Shown here one piece after another: positions 15,579 to 23,330 of a DNA stretch of 31,318 nucleotides. The position numbers and the translations under genes are program-made. Numbering within the stretch: the stretch's first letter is position 1; every line of letters begins with the position of its first letter. Origin of the DNA: a virus; the IMG/VR virus record IMGVR_UViG_3300025010_000180, positions 1-31,318 of that record; one strand, written 5' to 3'. Below the pieces are notes generated by a model. The model ran no database searches. It had not been told where the DNA came from and saw nothing but the letters and a program-made list of their open reading frames with translations.

Positions 15579-16682
15579 ATGAGAATAACACATACACCAG
15601 TAATAGACAGTTTAGTTTCTGCTGACCACACCTCTGAGGCTTGTCTAATCACAAAAGAGAACGGAAATATCATACACTTCTATAGATATGCAGCTGGAGA
15701 AAGTGGGAGACATACTGGAAACACAGGAAGAATATACAGAAGAGAGTTTGATGTTGCTACCGAGACATGGGGAGTACCTGCGGAGTTTTATAATAGTGAT
15801 TTTGACGATAGAAACGTAAATGGTGGAAAATTAGCCAATGGGAGAATAGTACTATTTATCTGGATACACGATTATACCGCTCCTGCCATAAAAACAGGGG
15901 TAACCTTTTACAGTGATGATGATGGAGACACATGGAGCGACCCAGTGGACGTTGTTTCCTCTCTTACTGACCCTGTGGCTTACGGAAATATAATAGTTGT
16001 TCCTACAAAAGGGTATATGAAAGGCTTCTTTGACGAGGCTACAAGTTATAGACTGTCTGTACAATTTAGCACGGACGGAGCTACATGGGGAGATGAAGTG
16101 ATTGTCGGGGACTATACCGTTGGCCACGAATACAATTTAAGCGAGCCGAGTTATTCGTATATTGGAGGGGGTAAGATAATCTGTATATGTAGAGACCAAA
16201 ACTATACCACCTATGGCTCTAATTATTACCAGATTACGAGTGATGACTATGGTGCAACATGGAGTACACCGACAAGGACAAACATAGGAGCACCCTATTT
16301 TACTCCTGCACCGACCACATTCTTACACGGAGATAAACTAATCGTCTTGGGAGCAGATAGAAGGACGTACTACACCACGGCTAAATACAATATAAATGAT
16401 GAAGGACTGTTTATCTATTGGGCTTATGCAGAGGATGCATTTTCTACACCTACTGGATATAGAAAGGATACACATATAGATAGGCCGATTGTAGACTCTA
16501 CTCTTACGTTCTATGGTTATCAAAATTATGCTCATGTAACAGATACAAGATACCTAGTAGTGTTCACAGATAGAGATGAAGACGCAACCAATGAGGACGC
16601 AAACTTCTACCAGTTTTATTTAGATATTGAAGGACCAATCGCTGGTAAAAAGTATCGAGCACCGTGTGCGAGTCCAAATTAA
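15579..16682 (+). CDS. Asp-box (BNR/sialidase-like) beta-propeller protein (367 aa)
   Basis: Three Asp-box motifs S-x-D-x-G-x-T-W are visible: S112-D-D-D-G-D-T-W119, S164-T-D-G-A-T-W170 (one residue shorter) and S221-D-D-Y-G-A-T-W228. This spacing is typical of six-bladed propellers of the sialidase superfamily (GH33-like). The body length matches a single propeller. Candidate active-site residues (R71-type acidic/arginine patches near D-D-R-N-V-N-G-G-K and R-D-Q-N) cannot be assigned with confidence, so activity on sialic acid or another glycan is unproven; a binding-only propeller is possible. No signal peptide. It follows the adhesin gene by 6 nt and is presumably a virion-borne surface enzyme or lectin. 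Confidence 0.8.
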   Translation: MRITHTPVIDSLVSADHTSEACLITKENGNIIHFYRYAAGESGRHTGNTGRIYRREFDVATETWGVPAEFYNSDFDDRNVNGGKLANGRIVLFIWIHDYTAPAIKTGVTFYSDDDGDTWSDPVDVVSSLTDPVAYGNIIVVPTKGYMKGFFDEATSYRLSVQFSTDGATWGDEVIVGDYTVGHEYNLSEPSYSYIGGGKIICICRDQNYTTYGSNYYQITSDDYGATWSTPTRTNIGAPYFTPAPTTFLHGDKLIVLGADRRTYYTTAKYNINDEGLFIYWAYAEDAFSTPTGYRKDTHIDRPIVDSTLTFYGYQNYAHVTDTRYLVVFTDRDEDATNEDANFYQFYLDIEGPIAGKKYRAPCASPN

Positions 16683-16729
16683 ACAAAATACTATAATAAG
16701 TTATATATAAATTTATACACATTGGAACA

Positions 16730-16972
16730 ATGATGTACAAAGTAGAAAAGAGTAAGGGAAAGTTTATTAAGTTATTCATGTTAGCAGAAGTGGAAGACGC
16801 TGATGGCAACATGGTAACAGTAAGGAAATTGATTAGAGAGCAGAAGAAAAAGGATATGCTACTTGGATTAGATAAGGAGATAGGTATGTACAAAGATGAT
16901 ATCAAGGAAGCAGAAGAAGGAATGAGTGAGACGGAGCAGATTAAACTTTTAATCAACGATTTAGATGTCTAA
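16730..16972 (+). CDS. Small coiled-coil protein upstream of the prohead protease (80 aa)
   Basis: After a 47-nt A/T-rich gap, tandem ATG codons begin at 16730. The N-terminal third is a short beta hairpin-like stretch (Y-K-V-E-K-S-K-G-K-F-I-K-L-F). The rest is highly charged and helical (R-E-Q-K-K-K-D-M-L-L-G-L-D-K-E), probably coiled coil. No family is recognised. The stop overlaps the protease start by 8 nt, so it is co-translated with head maturation genes and may be a scaffold accessory; that is inferred from position. Confidence 0.7.
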   Translation: MMYKVEKSKGKFIKLFMLAEVEDADGNMVTVRKLIREQKKKDMLLGLDKEIGMYKDDIKEAEEGMSETEQIKLLINDLDV

Positions 16973-18107
16973 AGTAGTCAAAAAACGAAGTGATACAATA
17001 TCTCTTATGGGAGATTTCAAATACTTTGTACAAATTGAAAAGGCTTATGAGGAATCAGGGGACTGGTTTGTTCAAGGTATAGCAAGTGGAACAAGCGAGG
17101 ACTTAGATGATTGTAGGTTTAGCAGAAGTGCATTACAGAAGTTCGTAGATGGATTGCCTCTACCACTTACTGATAACCACGAAAAGGGAGAAGTATTGGC
17201 AAATCTTGGAGAAGTTGTTGAGGCTAGACTATTAGAAGACGATAGTTTGTTTATTAAGGCTAGATTAGACAAAGAACATCCAGCAGTACCATACCTCGTC
17301 AAAAAGGTAGGGCAAGGTAAAAAGTATGCGTTTTCTGTAGAAGGATTACTTAAAAAGGCTAAGACTGTTTACAGTGAAATGTTACAGAAGTTCATTACTG
17401 AATACATTGATATTCAACCAGAGGCTATAAGCATAACAACAAGGCCTGCTTACCAGCCATCATTTTTGGAAGTAGTTTCTAAGAGTTATAAAAAGACTCA
17501 AGAAGATAATATTAAAAAGGAGCAAGAAATGACAGAGATTATAAAAGAAGAGCAGGTAGAACCTGTTGTAGAAGAAACCAAATCAATCGAACCAGAGAAA
17601 TCTGAGGAGGTTGATGAAGTTGTGGAAGTATCAGAGGCCACTGAAGCTAAAGAAGAGGAGAAATCCGAAGAAGTAGCTGAGGAAAAGAATGATGCTCAAG
17701 AAGAAGCCCAAGAGGCAGTTCAAGAAGAGGAATCTAAGCAAGAAGAGGAAGTGGAAACTACCGATTCTGCTGAGGAAGACAAATCTGAATCTCAAGAGGA
17801 TAAAATTGAACAGTTAAACCAGAAAGTCGAGAATTTGACTGACTTGGTTAGTAAGCTAGTTGTTAATAAGACTGATAAGGTCGATGAACCTGTTTCGCAG
17901 CCAAAGCCTCTAACACCAATTGAGGAAGCTTTAGAAATGATTCAAAAAAACAACGTAATTATTAAATCACTTCAGGATAAGGTCGAGAATTTGGAAAGGC
18001 TACCACTTCAGAAAAAGACAAGGGCAAGTTTACCAGTTATTGAGAAATCAACCGACAACGAAGACAAGCCTAAGACTATAACAGACGTGGCAGAACAGTT
18101 AGCATAA
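16965..18107 (+). CDS. Prohead protease-scaffold fusion (380 aa)
   Basis: Residues about 15-175 form an XkdF/S78-like serine protease domain: D-N-H72-E-K-G carries the likely catalytic His and Y-A-F-S124-V-E-G the likely nucleophile, followed by I-S-I-T-T-R-P-A-Y at 155-163. Residues about 185-300 are extremely Glu/Lys-rich, and about 277-350 is a coiled coil, as expected of an internal scaffold. The family cleaves scaffold and capsid N-termini during head maturation. Protease and scaffold in one chain is a known arrangement. The end is a short neutral segment. It starts inside the previous gene (8-nt overlap) without a Shine-Dalgarno and is followed by the capsid gene after 18 nt. An internal scaffold-only start cannot be excluded (ATG 17528 in frame, after AAGGAGCAAGAA). 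Confidence 0.88.
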   Translation: MSKVVKKRSDTISLMGDFKYFVQIEKAYEESGDWFVQGIASGTSEDLDDCRFSRSALQKFVDGLPLPLTDNHEKGEVLANLGEVVEARLLEDDSLFIKARLDKEHPAVPYLVKKVGQGKKYAFSVEGLLKKAKTVYSEMLQKFITEYIDIQPEAISITTRPAYQPSFLEVVSKSYKKTQEDNIKKEQEMTEIIKEEQVEPVVEETKSIEPEKSEEVDEVVEVSEATEAKEEEKSEEVAEEKNDAQEEAQEAVQEEESKQEEEVETTDSAEEDKSESQEDKIEQLNQKVENLTDLVSKLVVNKTDKVDEPVSQPKPLTPIEEALEMIQKNNVIIKSLQDKVENLERLPLQKKTRASLPVIEKSTDNEDKPKTITDVAEQLA

Positions 18108-18125
18108 TATTTAAAAACAAGAACA

Positions 18126-19169
18126 ATGAAAGACATTAGAAAATTAGTGTCGGAGAATGTCGAAAGAATTGAGAAAGCTATCGATACATCTGATATCAAT
18201 GGTCCTACCGTAGGGACAGCAAACGCAATAACACCAAGACAGGATTTGGATGGCGTTTTGCTAAGTATCGCAAACAGAAATACACCTTTTAGAGATATGG
18301 TCTCAAGAAGACAGGGTGTGGGTAGTGCATTCACATTCAACCTAAGAAAGGCATTATTTGCTTCAGGTGAGAGTACAGACCCAAGAAAAGCAGTATATGG
18401 TGATGGTGCATTGCCACAAGCAAAGTCCAGCCTATACTACACTAGAACCACAAGCTACAAAGCAGTTGGTTATAGCGGAACAGTAACAGGAATGGCACAA
18501 GCTCAAGGTGCTGCATTAGTAAACCTATACGCAGAGGAGATTGAGGCTACTACAAGACGAGCAATTCAAGCTGAAGAGTGGTTGAACTTCTGGGGTGATA
18601 GTACCTATATAGACCCAACTACAGGAGAAGCTGCTTACAATGGTTTAGATTCTTTGATTACTACTAACGTAGTAGACGCTGCAGGTGCAACAATATCAAA
18701 GGTTTTGATAGACCAGGCTTGTAACTTAATTGGTCAACAGGGTGGATTCGCAACTGATATGTTCACATCATTCAGAGTAGCTGACAAAATCAGTAACCTC
18801 TATGAGAGTACAACCTCAGTTACAGTTGTAAGTGGTGAAGTTAGAGATAATATTGTCTACGGACAAAGAGTAAAGAATATCTTAACAAGCATTGGAAACT
18901 TGAATGTACAACCTGATTTCTTCATTAATCCTGGGAACACATATCCTTTGGATAATGGATCAACAAGTACTCCAAGTGGTGCAACAACTTCAACAGTGTT
19001 CATTCTATCTATGCCTTATATCAAAATGGTTGATTTACAGGCTCTTGGAATGGAAGAGTTAGGTAGAACCGCTGACAAGAGAGATTTCTTTGTCAATGAG
19101 TATACCGCCATGGAAGTCAAGGCTGAACCATGGATGGCAAAAATCACGAACGTCTTAGATACTCTCTAA
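18126..19169 (+). CDS. Major capsid protein, HK97 fold (347 aa)
   Basis: It is directly downstream of the protease-scaffold, of normal length, and has MCP hallmarks: an N-terminal helical arm with L-V-S-E-N-V-E-R-I-E-K-A-I, a segment L-D-G-V-L-L-S-I-A-N-R-N-T-P-F, the central A-E-E-W-L-N-F-W-G-D and G-L-D-S-L-I-T-T-N, and a conserved C-terminal region ending E-Y-T-A-M-E-V-K-A-E-P-W-M-A-K-I. It self-assembles into the capsid shell. It resembles the SU10/DUF5309-type capsid group from memory. Notably, the ATG of this very abundant protein lacks a Shine-Dalgarno; the leader is A-rich. It ends 18 nt before the stem of a strong terminator. Confidence 0.93.
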   Translation: MKDIRKLVSENVERIEKAIDTSDINGPTVGTANAITPRQDLDGVLLSIANRNTPFRDMVSRRQGVGSAFTFNLRKALFASGESTDPRKAVYGDGALPQAKSSLYYTRTTSYKAVGYSGTVTGMAQAQGAALVNLYAEEIEATTRRAIQAEEWLNFWGDSTYIDPTTGEAAYNGLDSLITTNVVDAAGATISKVLIDQACNLIGQQGGFATDMFTSFRVADKISNLYESTTSVTVVSGEVRDNIVYGQRVKNILTSIGNLNVQPDFFINPGNTYPLDNGSTSTPSGATTSTVFILSMPYIKMVDLQALGMEELGRTADKRDFFVNEYTAMEVKAEPWMAKITNVLDTL

Positions 19170-19187
19170 GTCTATTGGTAGATTTTG

Positions 19188-19217
19188 AAAAGGGGGTGGT
19201 AAAACACCCCCTTTTTT
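19188..19217 (+). terminator. Strong rho-independent terminator after the capsid gene
   Basis: An 11-bp perfect stem (AAAAGGGGGTG at 19188-19198 with CACCCCCTTTT at 19205-19215), a 6-nt loop GTAAAA and a six-T tract (19212-19217). It ends the head operon and separates it from the glycosyltransferase unit. Because the stem is flanked by A and T runs, it could also work in reverse. Confidence 0.95.
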
Positions 19218-19225
19218 GTACAATG

Positions 19226-19234
19226 TGCTATATT
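19226..19234 (+). promoter_or_regulatory. Candidate extended -10 promoter
   Basis: TGCTATATT matches the extended -10 pattern TGnTATAAT with one mismatch, 8 nt after the terminator's T tract. No convincing -35 is seen, which extended -10 promoters can tolerate. The predicted transcription start near 19241 would produce a leader of about 95 nt holding two hairpins. Confidence 0.4.
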
Positions 19235-19247
19235 CTATTTAGGAAAA

Positions 19248-19334
19248 AGTACATAGGAGCAATGTACTAAAAGGTAGAATGTATATGGGGAAAGTCGCTC
19301 CACTTTCCCTACTTAAATTAAGGAGCAAAATAGT
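19248..19334 (+). promoter_or_regulatory. Structured 5' leader with two hairpins and complementary loops
   Basis: Hairpin 1 has the stem AGTACAT (19248-19254) with ATGTACT (19262-19268) and loop AGGAGCA. Hairpin 2 has the stem GGGAAAGT (19288-19295) with ACTTTCCC (19302-19309) and loop CGCTCC. GGAGC in loop 1 is perfectly complementary to GCTCC in loop 2. The same GGAGC also occurs in the real ribosome binding site (AGGAGC 19321-19326, 8 nt before ATG 19335). Loop 2 could therefore pair with either, which would make it a candidate translational switch. A tiny ATG-TAC-TAA frame begins at 19262, right after the first AGGAGCA. Structures are seen by eye; regulation is inference. Confidence 0.55.
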
Positions 19335-20615
19335 ATGAAAGTATTCTGTGAAAGGTATCCAAACATTTCTGTATTCCTAAAAGGGCAGATTTATCAATTT
19401 ATGAATGGTTCGTGTGAGATTCCAGATTCTATGGCGTTGGAATTAGCTAGAAACAAGGAATATACGATAGCTGTAAGCGAAAAGACCTCATTTCCATATT
19501 CCCCATTTGACCCCGCTAAGTGGAAAGATGACAGGAAACTCATTTGGGACGGCCCGATAGGGTATAACAACGGCTATGGTAACGCTTCTTCAGGGTTCAT
19601 GCTAGGATTGGACAAGGTTTGTAATCTATCTGTTGTGGCTAGTACATGGCAAGGAACGGATTTACACTATATTCCTGACAGATTATCAAAGATATTAGAG
19701 AGGACTACGGACAAAATAGATTCATTCTATGTTAAATGCTTCCCTGCCTTTGAATTCAAGAACAGAGTAGCGGAAAGATATATAGGATATACTATGTTAG
19801 AAGCCTCAAGAATTCCACAGAGTTGGGTAGACAACATGAATAACAGTTGCGAAAGGGTAATTGTACCATGTTCACACCAGAAGCAAGCCTTTATCGATAG
19901 TGGTGTCAAAAGAGACGTGGAAGTTATCCCTATTGGCCTTGAGGTGGACAATTTCCCTGAGGTCAAGCCACCTAAAGATGATGAATTCATATTTGGAACA
20001 ATGGGTACACTTACATATAGAAAAGGTACTGATGTACTCGTAAAAGCATTCAGAAAGGCATTCCCTAAGAAGGACTACCCTAATGTAGGCATATTCATTA
20101 AGACTATTCCTGTTGGCGGTATTGCTCACGCCTGGTTTGCCGATGGTGAACTACTAAAGAGCGATGATAGAATCCGCTTGTATACTCAATCATTAAGCCC
20201 TAAGGAACTAATATCAGAGTTCTTTGCAAAGATTAACTGTTTTGTATTCCCTACAAGGGGAGAAGGCTTCGGATTACCACCACTAGAGGCTATGTGTGTT
20301 GGACTTCCAACCATAGCGACCAATTGGAGTGGAACTGGAGACTTTGTACTCCCTGATGTAGCATATCCATTGAACTATAAGATAGTGGACGTCCCTAGAG
20401 GCGATTGGAAGGGCTATCCACCTTCATTACAAGCAGATGGTATGCAATGGGCCGAACCTAGCGTAGACCACCTTGTAGAGCTTATGAGAGAGGTATACAA
20501 CAATAGGGACAAAGCAGAGAAGAAAGGTAAGAAAGCTAGAAAGTTTGTACTTGAAAACTACAACAATGTAACCGTTGCACAACAATTAGTTGATTATTTA
20601 GATAGAAAGTTCTAG
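19335..20615 (+). CDS. GT-B glycosyltransferase, GT4-like, within the structural cluster (426 aa)
   Basis: The donor-binding domain shows G-T-M-G-T-L-T-Y-R-K-G-T-D at 221-233 and the E-x7-E motif E310-G-F-G-L-P-P-L-E318, followed by A-M-C-V-G-L-P-T-I-A-T-N, all typical GT4. The first 50 residues (V-F-L-K-G-Q-I-Y-Q-F-M-N-G, then A-L-E-L-A-R-N-K-E-Y-T-I) look like a small extra domain resembling short phage structural sequences; that resemblance is uncertain. Unlike its neighbours it has a strong Shine-Dalgarno (AGGAG, 8-nt spacing), its own leader and an upstream terminator, so it is an independently controlled unit between capsid and connector. A substrate sugar made by the cassette at 2226-5447 and a capsid or tail acceptor are plausible but unproven. 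Confidence 0.88.
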   Translation: MKVFCERYPNISVFLKGQIYQFMNGSCEIPDSMALELARNKEYTIAVSEKTSFPYSPFDPAKWKDDRKLIWDGPIGYNNGYGNASSGFMLGLDKVCNLSVVASTWQGTDLHYIPDRLSKILERTTDKIDSFYVKCFPAFEFKNRVAERYIGYTMLEASRIPQSWVDNMNNSCERVIVPCSHQKQAFIDSGVKRDVEVIPIGLEVDNFPEVKPPKDDEFIFGTMGTLTYRKGTDVLVKAFRKAFPKKDYPNVGIFIKTIPVGGIAHAWFADGELLKSDDRIRLYTQSLSPKELISEFFAKINCFVFPTRGEGFGLPPLEAMCVGLPTIATNWSGTGDFVLPDVAYPLNYKIVDVPRGDWKGYPPSLQADGMQWAEPSVDHLVELMREVYNNRDKAEKKGKKARKFVLENYNNVTVAQQLVDYLDRKF

Positions 20616-20627
20616 GTTAGGACAAAA

Positions 20628-20636
20628 TGATAATAT
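20628..20636 (+). promoter_or_regulatory. Candidate extended -10 promoter before the connector operon
   Basis: TGATAATAT fits TGnTAtaAT in part and lies 32 nt before the ATG at 20669, in the 53-nt gap after the glycosyltransferase. It would restart transcription of connector and tail genes with a short leader. No clear -35 and no Shine-Dalgarno are seen. Weak evidence. Confidence 0.3.
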
Positions 20637-20668
20637 TAAAGTATAAAATAAGTTAATGTTATCAAACA

Positions 20669-21364
20669 ATGTCTTTAACGCCAGATGGTACAAAGAACAA
20701 TCCTAGGCATCCAACAACGATCGATGAATGTTGGATTCGGACAAGTATGTTTCCGAACCTAGTAAAATATTCTACGGATGTAACAAAATCCCCATATCTT
20801 AACGATACTATTATCGCAGCTTGCGGTATGGTAGATGATATGTGCAATAGATACTTCCTACAGCAAACCATTGATGAGATATTCCCTAATCAGGTATTAA
20901 GAAGTTCAGAGTACAACCAGTTTGTACTTATGAATGTTCCTCTTGTAAGTGTAACAAAAGTATGGACTCAGGTAGTTGGTACGTTTACTGAGATATCTGA
21001 TACATATCTACAAGTACTTACAGCAGAGGGGATTATAAAAATCTTACCTACGTTTAGTAAAAGTGCTACAGTTCCATACCCATACTATATAGATAAGTCG
21101 GCAAACAATATATGGGTTAGATATGTGTCTGGTTACAAGGTTGATTACTCTGGTACTGAAACAGATAACGAAGTCCCTTACGATGTAAGAATGGCTACAG
21201 CACTATTGGTAGATTATCTATTCGCAGGTTTTGATGTTGTAAGTGGAATCGACTCCTTTAGTACGCAAACATACTCTCAGAAGAATTCCTCGGCCGAGAG
21301 TGACGCAAAAATGAGTAGGGTAATCGATTTACTTAAACGTTACAAACTTAGCAATGTTAGATAG
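20669..21364 (+). CDS. Head-tail connector (adaptor) protein, gp6-like (231 aa)
   Basis: The position directly after the head genes, the size and the helical N-terminal core (L-N-D-T-I-I-A-A-C-G-M-V-D-D-M-C-N-R-Y-F) fit the HK97 gp6 / SPP1 gp15 adaptor group that docks under the portal. A later V-P-Y-D-V-R-M-A-T-A-L-L-V-D-Y-L-F helix is also typical, and the insertion of about 90 residues between these helices is beta-rich. The last residues overlap the next gene by 11 nt. The start at 20669 lacks a Shine-Dalgarno. Family assignment is from pattern and gene order. Confidence 0.75.
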   Translation: MSLTPDGTKNNPRHPTTIDECWIRTSMFPNLVKYSTDVTKSPYLNDTIIAACGMVDDMCNRYFLQQTIDEIFPNQVLRSSEYNQFVLMNVPLVSVTKVWTQVVGTFTEISDTYLQVLTAEGIIKILPTFSKSATVPYPYYIDKSANNIWVRYVSGYKVDYSGTETDNEVPYDVRMATALLVDYLFAGFDVVSGIDSFSTQTYSQKNSSAESDAKMSRVIDLLKRYKLSNVR

Positions 21365-21701
21365 CTTATACATACACAAAATCACAGCACTGCGTTACTA
21401 TAATAATAGCCAAGATAGTCTTGGTACTTTCACGAATTCATCAAGTGCAGTTAACTCAAATGATTACATACCATGCAGGATAGAAAGTTACAGTGAAACT
21501 ATTCAATATAACGGTGGAGGGTTAAGAACTGTTAATAAAACAATCATATATATACCACCTGAGTATGTGTTACTGCCACAAGATGAAATAACCAACTACG
21601 ATACAGGACTGTACTTGGGACTTGTAGATGGAATCAATCCAGCAGTGAAAGCCAATTCAACCGATTTAGATCACAATGAGATTACTTTAGAGAATAAATA
21701 A
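21354..21701 (+). CDS. Head-closure/stopper-like protein (115 aa)
   Basis: A small beta-barrel-type protein with a C-terminal D-T-G-L-Y-L-G-L-V-D-G-I-N-P and D-H-N-E-I-T-L-E-N-K, which I associate with SPP1 gp16-like head completion proteins that plug the portal channel. It lies between the adaptor and the gp10-like gene, the expected place. The start overlaps the previous stop by 11 nt and the TAA overlaps the next ATG by one base, so translation is coupled. Confidence comes mostly from order. Confidence 0.65.
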   Translation: MLDSLYIHKITALRYYNNSQDSLGTFTNSSSAVNSNDYIPCRIESYSETIQYNGGGLRTVNKTIIYIPPEYVLLPQDEITNYDTGLYLGLVDGINPAVKANSTDLDHNEITLENK

Positions 21702-22084
21702 TGGGACTAACAATAATTAAGAACACAATACCTAGGGGAATAAGTAAAAACATGTCTTCAATAAGCAATAAATCTGTTCTAGCCGTGTCGAGAGGGCTAG
21801 AGGTCATGAGGTCATACACATTGCCGTTTGTACCAGTCAAGACGGGGAGATTAAAGGGTAGTCTTGCAACAAGAGTAGGTAGGGACAGTATATACAGTGT
21901 AGATACTCAGAAGAGAATGGGGATTGCACAAAGAGTAGTCGGAGAGTTTGGTACTAATGTACCATACGCTAGAGCCGTGGAGTTTGGAACTTCAAGATTC
22001 CCTGGTAGACATTATTTTACTCATGGGATTCAGAATAGCCAAGAAACTTTAAGGCAAGTAATTTTATCTACATTAAAGTCATGA
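21701..22084 (+). CDS. HK97 gp10-family head-tail protein (127 aa)
   Basis: The run P-V-K-T-G-R-L-K-G-S-L near residue 45 is the hallmark of HK97 gp10 / neck type 1 proteins, followed by V-P-Y-A-R-A-V-E-F-G-T and a terminal G-I-Q-N-S-Q-E-T-L-R-Q. It helps join head and tail. The stop is TGA, the only TGA stop in this window, created by an ATGA overlap with the next gene. If TGA were read through, only 11 residues would be added before a TAA at 22115. Length is normal. Confidence 0.85.
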   Translation: MGLTIIKNTIPRGISKNMSSISNKSVLAVSRGLEVMRSYTLPFVPVKTGRLKGSLATRVGRDSIYSVDTQKRMGIAQRVVGEFGTNVPYARAVEFGTSRFPGRHYFTHGIQNSQETLRQVILSTLKS

Positions 22085-22473
22085 AGACAATACAAGAAGA
22101 TATATATACAGTATTAACATCAGATTCAACCTTAGACGGGCTGCTTGGTGCTACGTCAGGTAACAGCAAGATATTTGGTACTATACCGAAGAACTTTGAG
22201 AGCTTTCCTTGTTTAACCTATCAGGTATTTAGTGGGGATTCTAGGACAGTACCACCTAATGCAAGGGATATCACAATAGAATTCAGAGTATTTGGTAAGA
22301 ATAAAACGGTGTGTGAGGATATAGTGGCTAGGGTATACACACTTTTGCAGTATAGACAGAACTGGAACAAAAACATAGTATGGATTAGATATAGCGGAGA
22401 GCTAGATCTACCTGAAGAGGAAAGAGACCTTTGGAGCAAGGTTTTCAGATTCCGAATTTGGGGAAAAGGTTAA
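22081..22473 (+). CDS. Tail terminator/completion protein (130 aa)
   Basis: The size, the alpha/beta pattern and the segment F-P-C-L-T-Y-Q-V-F followed by I-T-I-E-F-R-V-F-G fit the tail-terminator group (gpU / DUF3168-like) that caps tail tubes. It sits between the gp10-like gene and the major tail protein as expected. It begins four bases before the previous stop (ATGA). A W-I-R-Y-S-G-E-L-D-L segment near the end matches the usual final strand. Family call is by pattern and order. Confidence 0.7.
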   Translation: MKTIQEDIYTVLTSDSTLDGLLGATSGNSKIFGTIPKNFESFPCLTYQVFSGDSRTVPPNARDITIEFRVFGKNKTVCEDIVARVYTLLQYRQNWNKNIVWIRYSGELDLPEEERDLWSKVFRFRIWGKG

Positions 22474-22490
22474 TTTAATAATTAAATAAA

Positions 22491-22991
22491 ATGGGAAAAA
22501 CAGCAGTAGGTTCAGCAGTTAGTGAATCAATTTCATTTAACTCTGGATTTCTAACCCTCGCAAGTGGGTACAATGTAGATGTTTCTGACATCACAATCAA
22601 TCAGGGGTTCACAATGCAAGACTTGAGAACTCTAAACTCTATAAAGAAGAGAGCAATAAGACGAAGTTCATTAGAGCAAAGTCTATCATGCACAGTCCAA
22701 GGTCAATGGTCTCAGGTTTCCAAGTATTTCTTCAGTTCTTCTTCTCCTGTATCAGGTGGAACAGAGTATGAGGTATATGACGGACAACAGGATGACGCTA
22801 CAATCTTCGTAACTGTAAATGTTGATAATGATGATGGAACAGTAAGTGGACAATATCAGTATCAATTAGTCGGCCCAGTAATCTCTACAAACAATGATGC
22901 ACTTTCAACAGAAGGATATGGAAGCAAAACCATAGACATTATGTGTAAGGAAATCAAACTTGTAGTAGACTCAGGTGCAGAGAACGCTTAA
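22491..22991 (+). CDS. Major tail protein (166 aa)
   Basis: Gene order (after the tail terminator, before the tail chaperones) identifies the tail tube subunit. The sequence is beta-rich with I-N-Q-G-F-T-M-Q-D-L-R-T-L-N near residue 36 and a T-V-S-G-Q-Y-Q-Y-Q-L-V-G-P-V strand pair, consistent with a small tube-forming beta sandwich. It is shorter than most Siphoviridae tube proteins but within range. An A/T-rich leader with no Shine-Dalgarno precedes ATG 22491 despite the need for high expression. Confidence 0.75.
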   Translation: MGKTAVGSAVSESISFNSGFLTLASGYNVDVSDITINQGFTMQDLRTLNSIKKRAIRRSSLEQSLSCTVQGQWSQVSKYFFSSSSPVSGGTEYEVYDGQQDDATIFVTVNVDNDDGTVSGQYQYQLVGPVISTNNDALSTEGYGSKTIDIMCKEIKLVVDSGAENA

Positions 22992-23012
22992 TTAAATTAA
23001 TTCATTAGGAGC

Positions 23013-23330
23013 ATGAATTTACCAATATTAGAGAAGTCAACATTCACTGTTAAAGTGGATAGTATAGAACTCAACCTTCAAGAAGCTACATTAGGGCAGA
23101 TTGAATCAATATCTACTTATAAGGATATAAAAGAGGGGGACGCAGACATAGTGGACAAGCTAGCAGAAGTTATAGTTTCTTTAATGGGTTCTTATGAAGG
23201 AGCTATAGAAGAAAAAAGAGCTTTCGTTAAAAGTATGTCAGTAAGACAAATCGGGTTAATTGTAGAAGGGCTTATGAATTCGGTTAAACTAAAAAAAGTG
23301 CCAGCGGGGTCGGAGAAATCGAGTTCCTAA
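23013..23330 (+). CDS. Tail assembly chaperone, short form (gpG-like, 105 aa)
   Basis: This is the zero-frame product of the tail chaperone pair, located between major tail protein and tape measure. It is helical and acidic (L-Q-E-A-T-L-G-Q-I-E-S-I). Near its end lies the run CTA-AAA-AAA-GTG, a slippery site. Without slipping, translation ends at TAA 23328-23330 after a short serine tail. AGGAGC (23007-23012) abuts the ATG, an unusually close spacing. Chaperones of this group bind the tape measure during tail assembly and are absent from the virion. Confidence 0.82.
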   Translation: MNLPILEKSTFTVKVDSIELNLQEATLGQIESISTYKDIKEGDADIVDKLAEVIVSLMGSYEGAIEEKRAFVKSMSVRQIGLIVEGLMNSVKLKKVPAGSEKSSS

